Shown here: piece by piece, positions 44,529 to 53,881 of the stretch
Position numbering within the stretch: the first letter of the stretch is position 1
How the letters are laid out: the number at the start of each line of letters is the position of its first letter
Assembly (NCBI RefSeq): GCF_900105615.1
Contig: NZ_LT630003.1
Span: forward strand, 3,162,001 to 3,226,000
DNA from: Lacrimispora sphenoides JCM 1415
Lineage (GTDB): Bacteria; Bacillota; Clostridia; Lachnospirales; Lachnospiraceae
Direction: 5' to 3'
DNA length: 64,000 nucleotides
The notes under the pieces: model-generated
What the model was told of the DNA's origin: nothing
What the model saw: the letters and a program-made list of their open reading frames with translations, nothing else
The model's database searches: none
Translations under genes and position numbers: made by a program

Positions 44529-45687
44529 CCTCACTCCTCGCTGCTGCCATATTTGCCAATGCCCGTACTGCCTTAAGGTAATCCGCGATGCATACACATT
44601 CATTGGGCTTGTGCGCCATATCTGCGGAGCCTGGTCCAAATAAGACGGTCGTCAGCCCTTCTTTTCCTTCGGCCAGTATGGAGGCATCCGTAAAGTAGGA
44701 AATTCCTGAATAGGCTTCCTTAATTCCGGCAGCCTCCATACTCTTAACCAGCTGGGAAACTCCCCAGGAAGCCTTGTCCGCTTCAATGCTTATTCTGTGA
44801 TTTTTAATTGTAGTAGTCAGACTGGGGATACCTCCTGAATTCCGGCTGATGTCCTGAAATACCGTCTCCAGCCGGCAGAGGATCTTTTCATAAGTAAGTC
44901 CCGGCACGGTCCGGATATCTAATAAAACAGTACACACATCCGGTGTCATGTTCGGTTGTATCCCTCCCTGGATTTCTGTAATCTGGGCAGTAGCGCTGCC
45001 TAGTACCGGGTGGTCATGTCCACGGATCCAGTCTGCCAGACCCTCGGCCGCCTCATATGCACAGGTAACTGCATTGCAGCCTTCTTCCGGATATGCCCCG
45101 TGGCTGGTCTTACCTCTTACTTCCAATTCTAGCCAGATACAGCCTTTTTGTCCGATTCCAACGGTACAGCCCGTCGGTTCTCCGATCAGTAGAGTCGATG
45201 CTTCCATCATATATCCGCCGGAAATAATGGCCTTTGCTCCGGTCCCTCCCCGCTCTTCGTCACATGTCCCCAGAAATTGGATAGAAGTTTTCGGCTTCTT
45301 CCCAGCCTCCCCCAGCATACCGAGAACATATACCAGGGCAGCCAGTCCGCTCTTCATGTCACTGGCTCCCCGCCCAAAGAGGAAACCGTTATGTATCACC
45401 GGGGTCCATGGCGGCCGGTCCCAGCTCTCAAGCTGACCGTAGTCCACCGTGTCCAAATGTCCATTCCAGATCATTCCCTTATCCGCATCATCTCCCGGAA
45501 GCAGGGCAATCACGTTTCCCTTTTCTTCTCCAATATCCTGAACAAAGGCGTTCACTCCACGGCTATTTAAGTATTGGCAGATATATTCTGCTGCCGGTTT
45601 CTCTCCGTCTTTTCCGTTGACTGTTCTGATTCCCATCAAATCCTTTAAAAGCTGTACCGCTTCCTCTTCCCAGCCTGCCTTCTTCAT
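44512..45687 (-). CDS. M20 family metallohydrolase (ArgE/DapE type)
   Basis: The 391-residue enzyme has the M20 ligands His77, Asp79 (NGHLDTVD), Asp110 (GASDMKSG) and Glu144/Glu145 (CDEERGG). The substrate is unknown. In a nucleoside operon it may act on an N-acyl or carbamoyl product of base breakdown, but this is inference from position. It starts ten bases after the amidotransferase-like gene. Confidence 0.88.
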   Translation of the reverse strand: MKKAGWEEEAVQLLKDLMGIRTVNGKDGEKPAAEYICQYLNSRGVNAFVQDIGEEKGNVIALLPGDDADKGMIWNGHLDTVDYGQLESWDRPPWTPVIHNGFLFGRGASDMKSGLAALVYVLGMLGEAGKKPKTSIQFLGTCDEERGGTGAKAIISGGYMMEASTLLIGEPTGCTVGIGQKGCIWLELEVRGKTSHGAYPEEGCNAVTCAYEAAEGLADWIRGHDHPVLGSATAQITEIQGGIQPNMTPDVCTVLLDIRTVPGLTYEKILCRLETVFQDISRNSGGIPSLTTTIKNHRISIEADKASWGVSQLVKSMEAAGIKEAYSGISYFTDASILAEGKEGLTTVLFGPGSADMAHKPNECVCIADYLKAVRALANMAAARSEDESDN

Positions 45688-45697
45688 TCCAATCCCT

Positions 45698-46444
45698 CTA
45701 TTTCTCCGTCAGCCAGTCAAGGATCCCCTTCCAAAGCTGATCGTAATATTCCCACTCACAAAATTCCGGCGGAGCCCAGTGAGGGGCGCAATCTGTGGTA
45801 AATGCTGCACTTCTTCCTTTTCCATAGGTTCCCAGTGCCAGGAACGGATCATTTTCTATGGTAACGGGTACAATTGCTTCCGGCTTTGCCACTGTTTTAT
45901 TGTACCCCAAAACCTCCGGCCAGTCCGACGGAAGTCCGGATATGGCTTCATGGGCTTCTCCTACAACAGGCTTTGCACCATCGCAGTGTTCCATTCTGTC
46001 ATCCACAGTCAGAACCTCCACAGGAAGAACTTCCTGGACAGCGGTATCATGCCACTTTCCCTTTGCATCTACGCCGGAAAATGTCATATATCCTCCGATC
46101 ATCAAAAGTGCGCCTCCATCCAGAACATAATCCCGGATCAGCTTACAACGGTCCGGCATCTTACGGCTGTGTGTAAAGGTCGCAACAGGAAGAAGCAGGG
46201 TATTTGCTCCGATATCGGACAGAATGACCCCGTCATACTGCTTTAATTCTTCCATGGTGAATGGAAATTCGTCCGATGCCAGGTGATTTGGAAGGAACGT
46301 TACCTCGTAACCAGCTTTCTCCAGTGCCTTTTTCAGCCACTTTTCTCCCGTCTCATAAGAAGAGGTATAAAAAGAATCAAACCCCTTTACATGTGTAGTA
46401 TAACTCATCCAGGATTCTCCTGCCAATAATATTTTCTTATTCAT
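45698..46444 (-). CDS. Putative glutamine amidotransferase-like protein (PF07090 type)
   Basis: The 248-residue protein has the class I amidotransferase/ThuA-like fold described for PF07090: ILLAGESWMSYTTHVKGFDSF at the start, DGVILSDIGANTLL, and LDGGALLMIGGYMTFSG in the middle. There is no obvious nucleophilic cysteine in that loop, so catalysis is uncertain. It lies between two M20 genes, overlapping the upstream one by 8 bases. Confidence 0.72.
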   Translation of the reverse strand: MNKKILLAGESWMSYTTHVKGFDSFYTSSYETGEKWLKKALEKAGYEVTFLPNHLASDEFPFTMEELKQYDGVILSDIGANTLLLPVATFTHSRKMPDRCKLIRDYVLDGGALLMIGGYMTFSGVDAKGKWHDTAVQEVLPVEVLTVDDRMEHCDGAKPVVGEAHEAISGLPSDWPEVLGYNKTVAKPEAIVPVTIENDPFLALGTYGKGRSAAFTTDCAPHWAPPEFCEWEYYDQLWKGILDWLTEK

Positions 46445-47717
46445 CTGTCCTGTCTTCCTTTCCCCATTCTAAAATCAATTGTGCATAAATATGAATTGCC
46501 TTAAGATATTCTTCTATCTGAATATACTCATTTACGGAATGGCATTGTTCCAGATTTCCGGGTCCAAACTGTATGGTTGGACAACCGGCTATATTCCTCC
46601 ACAACCTGGAGTCACAGCCAGCCGGAGAGCCCTTTATGGCCACTGACTTACCCTCCGCTTTTTCAAATGCTCTTTCAAAGCTGTCTACAAACGGCCCCTT
46701 TTCCATCTCAAAAGGACCTCCTGCCTGATATATACTGATTTCCGGCATATGCTCCCGCAGCCATAAATCACTTTCTGCCAGACGCCTGATCTCGTCTGTG
46801 ACCTCAGCTACGACCTGCTCATGGCTCATCAGGCCTGGAAGATAGTGGATGCACATCTCAAATTCACAATTCCCGGCAACCGTGGATCCTGCACTTCCTC
46901 CATGAATGGTCCCTACATTTAAATTAGGGGCAGGAAGAAGGGGGTGCTTAAGGCCAAGCAGCCAGCCATGCTCCAGTTCATTCAGTCTTTCTATGATCTT
47001 TATTGCCTTTTCAATGGCGCTCACACCCAGCCATTTTGCGCCGGAATGATTGGATTTCCCTGCGACCTGAACTTTCATAAATACAAATCCCATATGAGCC
47101 AGAATCAGTTCTCCGGATGTTGGCTCGCAGACCACCACTCCATCTGCCCGTTTTCCTCTCATAACCGCCTGAATGGAGCCGTTGCCGCCTCCCTCTTCAT
47201 CACACACCGAGCAGATGTGGACGTTAAGAGGAAGAGGAATACCGGCATCCTTTAAAAGCTTTACTGCCATGACGGAAGCCATAAGGCCCCCTTTCATATC
47301 CGCAGCCCCCAGGCCGAACAGCTTGCCATCTGCGATTTCCGGAGCATGGGGAGGTACATTCCACAGGGACTCATCCCCCGGAGGCATGGTATCCATGTGA
47401 CCGTTAAACATCAGGCTCTTGCTTCCCTGCCCTTTAAAAACGGCATAGACGTTATAACGGTCCTTATAGTCATGACCAGGATTGCCTTCCCCATATGTTT
47501 CTATGGAGGCTGCGACCGTCTCTTCGGTCATGGGATCTCTTTCTATCTGATCCGCTCCCATCTCTTCCAATAGTCGGATTAAATATTCCTGCCCCTCTTT
47601 TTCTCTTCCTCCGGCAATCCCATGTCCAAGATCCTGGGTATCTATGGCAATCAGTTCTGATAAATATTTAACATATTCTTCCCTGTTGCTTTCCAGTACT
47701 TCTTTTAACCGTTCCAT
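46437..47717 (-). CDS. M20 family metallohydrolase
   Basis: The product of about 426 residues has the M20 pattern: His107, Asp109 (NGHMDTMPPG), Asp140 (GAADMKGG) and Glu174/Glu175 (CDEEGGG). The start is ambiguous among a GTG at 47729 and ATGs at 47720 and 47717; GAGG lies six bases before 47717. The substrate is unknown. It begins just after the nucleoside hydrolase stop, in the same operon, and is the second M20 protein in it. Confidence 0.87.
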   Translation of the reverse strand: MERLKEVLESNREEYVKYLSELIAIDTQDLGHGIAGGREKEGQEYLIRLLEEMGADQIERDPMTEETVAASIETYGEGNPGHDYKDRYNVYAVFKGQGSKSLMFNGHMDTMPPGDESLWNVPPHAPEIADGKLFGLGAADMKGGLMASVMAVKLLKDAGIPLPLNVHICSVCDEEGGGNGSIQAVMRGKRADGVVVCEPTSGELILAHMGFVFMKVQVAGKSNHSGAKWLGVSAIEKAIKIIERLNELEHGWLLGLKHPLLPAPNLNVGTIHGGSAGSTVAGNCEFEMCIHYLPGLMSHEQVVAEVTDEIRRLAESDLWLREHMPEISIYQAGGPFEMEKGPFVDSFERAFEKAEGKSVAIKGSPAGCDSRLWRNIAGCPTIQFGPGNLEQCHSVNEYIQIEEYLKAIHIYAQLILEWGKEDRTDE

Positions 47718-47725
47718 CATCCACC

Positions 47726-48664
47726 TCACGAACCATAAGCCCGGATTCCCGTTTCGATCAGATCCCAGAAACGATCCACATCAATATCCACGGCCACATC
47801 CACATTGGCTTCTCTATGACTGTAGCCAAAGAAGTCACAATTGGTCCTTCCGTAGCTTTGTACGCTTCTGATATCCACTTCCGTAAACATAGGTTTTGTC
47901 ACCAGAAGCTCTGGATCAATGATGGAAGCAATGGTCACCGGGTCATGGAGAGGCCCGCCATTCCAGCCAAACACTTCCTTCTGGCTCTTGTTAAAATGTC
48001 CCATCAGCTCTGTAAACAGGCGGGCTGCCGGAGTGCCGATCTCTTCCATCCGTTTTACTACCTGGGGATAACAAAGCACTTTCCTGGTCACATCAAGCCC
48101 TACCATAGTAATGGGGCGGCCGCTGGAAAATACCACATGGGCCGCATCTGCATCGGCGATAATATTAAACTCAGCCGCCGGAGTTACATTCCCCAGCTGA
48201 TAGCAGCCTCCCATGAGAACAATTCTTTTTATCTTCGGTATAATGCGGGGCTCCATTCTCATGGCCATGGCAATATTGGTCAGGGGACCTGTTGGCACCA
48301 GAATAATGTCACCTTCCGATTCCATCAGCGTTTTGACGAGAAACATTACCCCATGCTCCGCCTCTTCCTTTCTCTTTAATGGTTCAAAAACCGGACCGTC
48401 AAGTCCGCTTTCTCCATGGATATCTCCTGCAAGAAGCTGCTTATCCCGGATCATGGGCTGTCCGCATCCGGCATAGACGGGGATATTAAGTCCCAGGTAC
48501 TGACAGATATTCAGGGCATTTCTTGTGGTTTTTTCAAGGGACTGGTTTCCTGCCACCACTGTAATACCCAGCACCTCTATCCCACTGTTTTTTCCTGCCA
48601 GTAATATGTTCACCGCATCATCGTGTCCCGGATCGCAGTCCAGGATAACTTTCTGTTTTTCCAT
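47726..48664 (-). CDS. Nucleoside hydrolase (inosine-uridine type)
   Basis: The 312-residue enzyme has the signature DCDPGHDDAVNILLAG with the calcium-binding aspartates and the VLMGGCYQLGNVTPAAEFNIIADADAA region. It cleaves the N-glycosidic bond of nucleosides to base and ribose. Which base it prefers cannot be read. It follows the transporter genes by 15 bases, so imported nucleosides can be split and the ribose passed to the ribokinase of the operon. Confidence 0.95.
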   Translation of the reverse strand: MEKQKVILDCDPGHDDAVNILLAGKNSGIEVLGITVVAGNQSLEKTTRNALNICQYLGLNIPVYAGCGQPMIRDKQLLAGDIHGESGLDGPVFEPLKRKEEAEHGVMFLVKTLMESEGDIILVPTGPLTNIAMAMRMEPRIIPKIKRIVLMGGCYQLGNVTPAAEFNIIADADAAHVVFSSGRPITMVGLDVTRKVLCYPQVVKRMEEIGTPAARLFTELMGHFNKSQKEVFGWNGGPLHDPVTIASIIDPELLVTKPMFTEVDIRSVQSYGRTNCDFFGYSHREANVDVAVDIDVDRFWDLIETGIRAYGS

Positions 48665-48679
48665 TGATTATTCTCCTTT

Positions 48680-49612
48680 TTAAGCTTTTACTAATGCACT
48701 CTTTTTCTTCTTTTCCCTTGCCAGTTTAGATGCCATGGATACTGCCAGGGTGGCTATAGTCACCACATAAGGCATCAAAAGTACCAGCTGGGACGGCACT
48801 CCGTAAGCCTGAAGCCTGGCACCTATGGAATCTGTTAACCCGAACACCAGACATCCAGCTGCTGTCAGGATTGGGTGGGCACCTCCGAAATACATAGCCG
48901 CCACTCCCATAAATCCTCTGGCATTTGTCATATTCTCCGTAAACATTTTGCTGTATCCCAGGGATAAATGGGCTCCTGCCAGGCCTCCGATCAGGCCCGA
49001 TATGGCTATTGCCCGGTATTTCATGGAATTTACATTAATTCCTGCCGTCTGCGCTGCCATTGGAAACTGGCCGACTGCCCTTAAACGAAGGCCCCAGACC
49101 GTTTTATAAAATATAAACCAGACCAGTATAATCAGTACAATAACAAACCACTCGGTGATGCACCAGTTATCAAAAATCTCTTTCAAAAATGGGACTTTAG
49201 CCAGAAATGGAAGACTGACTCTTGGAATCGCAATGATCCCCGGTTCTGAAAACGTACCGCTTTTTCCCAAGACGCTGTTTAAAAGAAACTTGGTGATCGC
49301 CAGTGCAAATAAATTGATGCCCATGCCGATGGCACAGATCTCCGCTTTATAACGGATATGGCCTACTGCCATGATCATGGCCATAATAAGCCCTGCAATC
49401 ATGGCAACTACGACTCCCAAAAGCCAGCTTCCGGTTAGATAGCTGACCGCTACTGCCGCAAATGCACCGGTCAGCATGATTCCTTCCGTTCCGATATTTA
49501 ATATATCTGCCTGCTGAGTGATGGCTGCACACAATGCCGCATAAATAATAGGCGTGGCAGAACGAAAGGTTGCATATATCAAAGATACGCTGAAAATTTT
49601 TCCTAAATCCAT
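48680..49612 (-). CDS. Nucleoside ABC transporter permease 2 (NupQ/YufQ type)
   Basis: The 310-residue protein has about eight membrane segments and the BPD_transp_2 family pattern ADILNIGTEGIMLTGAFAAV and SGLIGGLAGAHLSLGYSKMF. Together with the preceding permease it forms the nucleoside channel. AGGAGG precedes the ATG. Confidence 0.9.
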   Translation of the reverse strand: MDLGKIFSVSLIYATFRSATPIIYAALCAAITQQADILNIGTEGIMLTGAFAAVAVSYLTGSWLLGVVVAMIAGLIMAMIMAVGHIRYKAEICAIGMGINLFALAITKFLLNSVLGKSGTFSEPGIIAIPRVSLPFLAKVPFLKEIFDNWCITEWFVIVLIILVWFIFYKTVWGLRLRAVGQFPMAAQTAGINVNSMKYRAIAISGLIGGLAGAHLSLGYSKMFTENMTNARGFMGVAAMYFGGAHPILTAAGCLVFGLTDSIGARLQAYGVPSQLVLLMPYVVTIATLAVSMASKLAREKKKKSALVKA

Positions 49613-49626
49613 AGTTCTGCCTCCTT

Positions 49627-50658
49627 CTATTTGCTCTTTTCCTTTTTAGTTTTCTTATTCTTAAACTGAAACAGAAGCTCCATGGTTGCCACAATAATGA
49701 ATACTGCTGTTATGGTGTCAACAATCGATTTTGGTACACCGGTACTCTGCTGCATCCCCATGGCTCCTGATTTTAACACCGCAAGGAAGAAGGACATAAA
49801 GGGTGCAAAAGCCAGATTGTTTTTAACGATCAGAGAGGCCAGCATGCCATTGGAACCAAGCCCCGCCGCAAAATTATTCAGGAAATAACCGTGAACCCCC
49901 AAAACTTCAATGCAGCCGGCCATACCGCCCAATGCCCCGCTAAGCATCATGGATTGTATAAATATCTTCTTGGGACTGATGCCCACATACTCCGCATGAG
50001 ATGGATTGGTTCCCACTGTTTTTACCTTATATCCAAAAGTAGTCTTGTTTAAGACCCAGATCATAAGAACCACTGTGATAAGGGCTATGAAAAGTCCCGC
50101 ATTGACACTGCTCGGCTTCATAAACTGAGGCAGGTTCACCGTCACCGGCAGAGACTGGGCATTGGCCACGCCTGCACTCATGGGGCCGCTGACCAGATAA
50201 GAGGTTATGTACAGGGCTACGCTGTTCATGAGAATGGTCACACAAACCTCACTCACACGGTAGTAAGCCTTTAGTACCGCTGGAATCAGTGCCCACAATG
50301 CCGCCACTGCCATGGCTCCCAGAAAGCAGACGATTAAGAGGACAGGAGCCGGAAGAAATGTCCAGTTAATTCCGATATATGCGGCAGTAATACCTCCAAG
50401 AAACACCTCACCTTCCACTCCCACGTTGAATGCTCCCGCTTTTGCCGCGACCGCAAACGCACAAGAGGTGAGGAGAAGGGGCGTAAAGCTGGCCAGGGTG
50501 GTTCCTATCTTGAGCTTCCCGTTAAATGCACCGCGCAGCAATGCCCCATAGGCTTCCAGGGGATTTTCCCCTATAGACAGGATAAATAAGGCACCGATTG
50601 CCAATGCAAGCAGCATGGTAAGTAAAATTTTCTGTATGCTCTTTACCGCTACATTCAT
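49627..50658 (-). CDS. Nucleoside ABC transporter permease 1 (NupP/YufP type)
   Basis: The 343-residue permease has about nine membrane segments and the family pattern KAGAFNVGVEGEVFLGGITAAYIG and SGALGGMAGCIEVLGVHGYF. Its ATG overlaps the stop codon of the ATPase gene (ATGA), so the two are translationally coupled. It ends 14 bases before the second permease. The assignment follows from the BMP lipoprotein and ATPase in the same operon. Confidence 0.9.
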   Translation of the reverse strand: MNVAVKSIQKILLTMLLALAIGALFILSIGENPLEAYGALLRGAFNGKLKIGTTLASFTPLLLTSCAFAVAAKAGAFNVGVEGEVFLGGITAAYIGINWTFLPAPVLLIVCFLGAMAVAALWALIPAVLKAYYRVSEVCVTILMNSVALYITSYLVSGPMSAGVANAQSLPVTVNLPQFMKPSSVNAGLFIALITVVLMIWVLNKTTFGYKVKTVGTNPSHAEYVGISPKKIFIQSMMLSGALGGMAGCIEVLGVHGYFLNNFAAGLGSNGMLASLIVKNNLAFAPFMSFFLAVLKSGAMGMQQSTGVPKSIVDTITAVFIIVATMELLFQFKNKKTKKEKSK

Positions 50659-52193
50659 GTTGTACTTCCCCTTTCTTCAGCCGTTGCAGTTCCGCCCATC
50701 ATCAGTAATCCCAGATTATCCTCGTTGGCTTCCTCTGCTTTCAGCCTTCCTGTTATCCTGCCTTCGTGCATGACAACGATCCGGTCTGAAAGGGACAAGA
50801 TTTCCTCCAAGTCAGCAGAAACCAGTAAAACTCCCATTCCTTTGGCTTTGACCTCCTGCAGAATTTTCCGGATGGATTCAATGGCTCCGATATCAACCCC
50901 TCTGGTAGGCTGGGAGGCAACCAGAAGCTTCCCCCCAATAGAAACTTCCCTTGCAACCACGACCTTTTGTGCATTTCCACCTGACAGGGACTGGGTAGAT
51001 ATTTCAGGATCTCTGGGACGGATGTCAAAAACCTCAGACAACCTTTTAGCATATTCCAGGGTTTCCTTATCATTTCGTACGATGCCCCGGCAAAATGGAG
51101 TTTCCTCTACCTGTACGGCTATGAGGTTCTCCTTGATGCTCATGGACCGGTTTAAGCCCCTTGTATTGCGGTCTTCCGGAATATGGGACAATCCGGCTCT
51201 CCTGATCTGCTTTGGACTAAGGCCCGCTATCTCTTTTCCGTCTAAAAGCACGTTTCCTTTCTCAACCTGCCGGAGACCTGCGATTGCCTCAATCAGCTCA
51301 CTCTGTCCGTTTCCATCGATTCCCGCTATACCAACGATCTCTCCCTCCCGGACATCCAGTGATACTCCCCTGATCTTTGAGATCTCCTTTTCTCCGGAAA
51401 CCCATACATCCTTTACTTCCAGAACCTTTTCCCCCGGCTTTGCCTGGGTTTTTTCAATATTTAAAAATACTTCCCTGCCGATCATCATTTTTGCAAGCTC
51501 TGCCGGGGAAGTCTCTTCCTTATTTACGCTTCCAATATAATTTCCCTGACGCATTACGCTGATGCGGTCAGAAATCTCCATGACCTCATTCAATTTATGA
51601 GAGATAAACACCAGGGATTTTCCATCTTTTCTTAAATTTTGGAGAATTACAAAAAGCTGTCTCGTTTCCTGGGGCGTCAGGACTGCCGTAGGCTCATCCA
51701 GAATGATTACATTGGCTCCCCTGGTTAAGGTTTTGATGATCTCTACCCTTTGTGCTTCACCTACTGATATCTGATTAATCTTCTTCCCCAGCTGGATATC
51801 CATTCCATACTGACTGATATACTGTTCCACCGTCTTTCTGGCCTTATCAAAATCAATGGTGATACCATGCCGGGGCTCAAAACCCAGAATGATGTTTTCT
51901 AATACTGTCAGCTCATTGACCAGCATAAATTCCTGATGCACCATTCCGATGCCTTTTTCAATGGCAATTTTAGGAGAGATGGATGGAATATGATCTCCAT
52001 GGATCCGGATGCTTCCGTCATCAATGGGATACATACCGTAAAGCAGCTTCATCATGGTGGACTTTCCGGCTCCGTTTTCTCCGATCAGAGAATGGATCTC
52101 ACCCTTTTTTAAGGTAAACTGCCCGTTCCTTACTGCATGAACGTTTCCGAATGATTTTACAATATCCTTCATTTCAATTACATATTCGCTCAA
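50655..52193 (-). CDS. Nucleoside ABC transporter ATPase with two ABC domains (NupO/YufO type)
   Basis: The 512-residue protein has two ATP-binding modules. The first has Walker A GENGAGKSTMMKLLYG, a divergent signature (ISVGEAQRVEIIKTL) and VIILDEPTAVLTPQE. The second has a degenerate P-loop (GIDGNGQSELIEAI) and signature LSGGNAQKVVVAREV. This tandem layout is typical of sugar/nucleoside importers. The TTG at 52193 is the likely start with a GAGGGTG site upstream. It lies after the BMP lipoprotein gene. Confidence 0.92.
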   Translation of the reverse strand: MSEYVIEMKDIVKSFGNVHAVRNGQFTLKKGEIHSLIGENGAGKSTMMKLLYGMYPIDDGSIRIHGDHIPSISPKIAIEKGIGMVHQEFMLVNELTVLENIILGFEPRHGITIDFDKARKTVEQYISQYGMDIQLGKKINQISVGEAQRVEIIKTLTRGANVIILDEPTAVLTPQETRQLFVILQNLRKDGKSLVFISHKLNEVMEISDRISVMRQGNYIGSVNKEETSPAELAKMMIGREVFLNIEKTQAKPGEKVLEVKDVWVSGEKEISKIRGVSLDVREGEIVGIAGIDGNGQSELIEAIAGLRQVEKGNVLLDGKEIAGLSPKQIRRAGLSHIPEDRNTRGLNRSMSIKENLIAVQVEETPFCRGIVRNDKETLEYAKRLSEVFDIRPRDPEISTQSLSGGNAQKVVVAREVSIGGKLLVASQPTRGVDIGAIESIRKILQEVKAKGMGVLLVSADLEEILSLSDRIVVMHEGRITGRLKAEEANEDNLGLLMMGGTATAEERGSTT

Positions 52194-52247
52194 ACTTTCA
52201 CCCTCTTCTTTATGTTAGTAGCCGTCTCCCGCACCTTATGATTGTAA

Positions 52248-52290
52248 AATGGTTTGGAAACCCGAGGGGAATCAGGAAATCCAAACCATT
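52248..52290 (-). repeat. Hairpin between the BMP lipoprotein and ATPase genes
   Basis: An 11-bp perfect stem (52248-52258 with 52280-52290) followed on the minus strand by TTTT. It lies 21 bases after the lipoprotein stop and probably acts as a partial terminator or mRNA stabiliser. Confidence 0.7.
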
Positions 52291-52311
52291 CTGCATTCAT
52301 TTCAGTTCCTG

Positions 52312-53439
52312 CTATTTATTTGCACCGAAACCGGTATAATTCTCTACAACAATTTCTCCGGAAACGATCTTCTCTTCCAGTTCTTTTACTTTTTCTACGA
52401 TGTCTTCAGGGAATTTATCTCCCAGGTGCTCTTTCATCACACTGAAATCGGTCAGGCCGACGCCTTCTTCCTTTATGGTCAGATAAGAAGTGGAATTTCC
52501 CTTAAATGTATCTTCAACCACTGACTGGATCGCCAGATAGCAGGCTGTATCCACACGCTTTACCATAGAGGTCAGCACGCTTCCCGGCTGGTCATTATCC
52601 TGGTTTAGATCCACACCTATGGCATATTTTCCTGCTTCCTTTGCTCCTTCCAGAATTCCAGGGCCTGTGCCGGATGCTACGTTCATTACGATATCCGCTC
52701 CCTGATCAAACTGCGCCAGAGTCAGCTCCTTGCCCTTTAACGGATCGTTCCACGTTCCTGCAAAAGACTGAAGAACCTTAATATCCGGGTCTATGTATTT
52801 TGCTCCCTGCTCATATCCGGTAAAGAAATCATGAAGAACCGGAATATCCATTCCTCCTACCCAGCCAATGATCTTGTCCGGGTTTACCCCTTCAATATCT
52901 GTTTTCTGGGTAAACATGGCTGCTGCCGCACCTGCCAGGAAAGAACCCTGATTCTGTGCAAAGCTGATGGATACGATATTATCGCCTTCCACCGTGGTGT
53001 CAATAATGGCAAATTTCACATTCGGATAGCTGGCACAATGCTCTTTCATGTACTCTTCAAAGTTAGAGGAAGAGCAGATAACAAGATCATAACCGTCCTC
53101 GCAAGCAGATAAAAAGTTTGCCTCCCATTCTTCTGCAGAAGTGCCCTCCAGATTTTTAATTTCCACTCCATAATCTGCGGCAGCCTCTTTTGCCCCCTCA
53201 TTGCAGGAATCATTATAGGACTTGTCCCCTAAATTTCCGGAATACACGATACATACCCTTTTTCCGGCTCCTGCCTTTTCTGTTCCTTCCCCGTTCTCTG
53301 ATGCTGCCTCTGCAGTTGTCCCTGCGGTTGCCTCCACCGTCTTACCGGCCTCCTTCGCTGCTCCTGCCCCGCCGGAACAGCCGGTCAGCGATACCGCCAG
53401 TGCTGCCGTCATAAGAATGCTCAAAACTCTTTTTTTCAT
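52312..53439 (-). CDS. BMP-family nucleoside-binding lipoprotein
   Basis: The 375-residue protein has a lipoprotein signal (lipobox LTGC, Cys21), a low-complexity Ala/Glu/Gly-rich linker (25-58), and the basic membrane protein (PnrA/NupN-like) fold: VCIVYSGNLGDKSYNDSCNEGAKEA, ISFAQNQGSFLAGAAAAMF and VNPDKIIGWVGGMDIPVLHDFFTGYEQG. It binds nucleosides outside the cell. AAAGGAGG precedes the ATG. It is the first gene of the ten-gene operon. Confidence 0.93.
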   Translation of the reverse strand: MKKRVLSILMTAALAVSLTGCSGGAGAAKEAGKTVEATAGTTAEAASENGEGTEKAGAGKRVCIVYSGNLGDKSYNDSCNEGAKEAAADYGVEIKNLEGTSAEEWEANFLSACEDGYDLVICSSSNFEEYMKEHCASYPNVKFAIIDTTVEGDNIVSISFAQNQGSFLAGAAAAMFTQKTDIEGVNPDKIIGWVGGMDIPVLHDFFTGYEQGAKYIDPDIKVLQSFAGTWNDPLKGKELTLAQFDQGADIVMNVASGTGPGILEGAKEAGKYAIGVDLNQDNDQPGSVLTSMVKRVDTACYLAIQSVVEDTFKGNSTSYLTIKEEGVGLTDFSVMKEHLGDKFPEDIVEKVKELEEKIVSGEIVVENYTGFGANK

Positions 53440-53494
53440 TGAAATACCTCCTTTAAAAATATAGTGTAAAAGGATATCATTTTACTTTTTCTCT

Positions 53495-53629
53495 AGGTAA
53501 AACGTTTTTCCTTTTTGCCAAAAAATAAAACAGCTTTATTATCTGTATATCTTAAGCCAATGCTACCATCCTTAGAATAAGATGTCAAGTATTTTTGCAC
53601 AAAAAAATCATTTTATTAAACCGTTTTCT
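53495..53629 (-). promoter_or_regulatory. Nucleoside operon promoter with flanking CG-centred palindromes
   Basis: Minus strand TTGACA (53583-53588) and TAGCAT (53560-53565) with a 17-base spacer make a strong promoter. A near-perfect palindrome centred on CG at 53503/53504 (arms match 9 of 10) lies downstream, and a weaker one centred at 53622/53623 lies upstream. They share the core AAAACGxTTTA, the style of LacI/CcpA sites. In 53630-53832 no gene is seen. Confidence 0.75.
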
Positions 53630-53832
53630 TATACCTATCTGTCAGCCTCATTCATAATACTTACTAGAGAATACGCATATCTGCTATATAATCATCTTTA
53701 CATCATTCATTACTTGTTATAATTAATAAATAAAAGGTGGAATCCAGGTAAAACTATTGTGTCCGGTTATTACTGATGCGGAAGGGAAAGCTGAGGATTG
53801 AGCCGGAATTATTTAAGATGTGAAAGCAGATT

Positions 53833-53874
53833 AAAAAAACCGGAGCCTTCAGAATTCCTTCCGAAAGCTCCGGC
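53833..53874 (-). terminator. Terminator after argD
   Basis: A stem of about 14 bp with a few mismatches (arms starting 53840 and ending 53873) is followed on the minus strand by seven T. A close copy of the stem without the T-tract is found at 36841-36874. Confidence 0.88.
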
Positions 53875-53881
53875 AAAAATG

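Noticed and set aside
50725..51540. A 271-codon open frame on the plus strand opposite the nucleoside ATPase gene
   Set aside because: It lies fully inside a gene with clear ABC motifs, has no ribosome site and no recognisable domain; its composition is that of a reverse-complement shadow.
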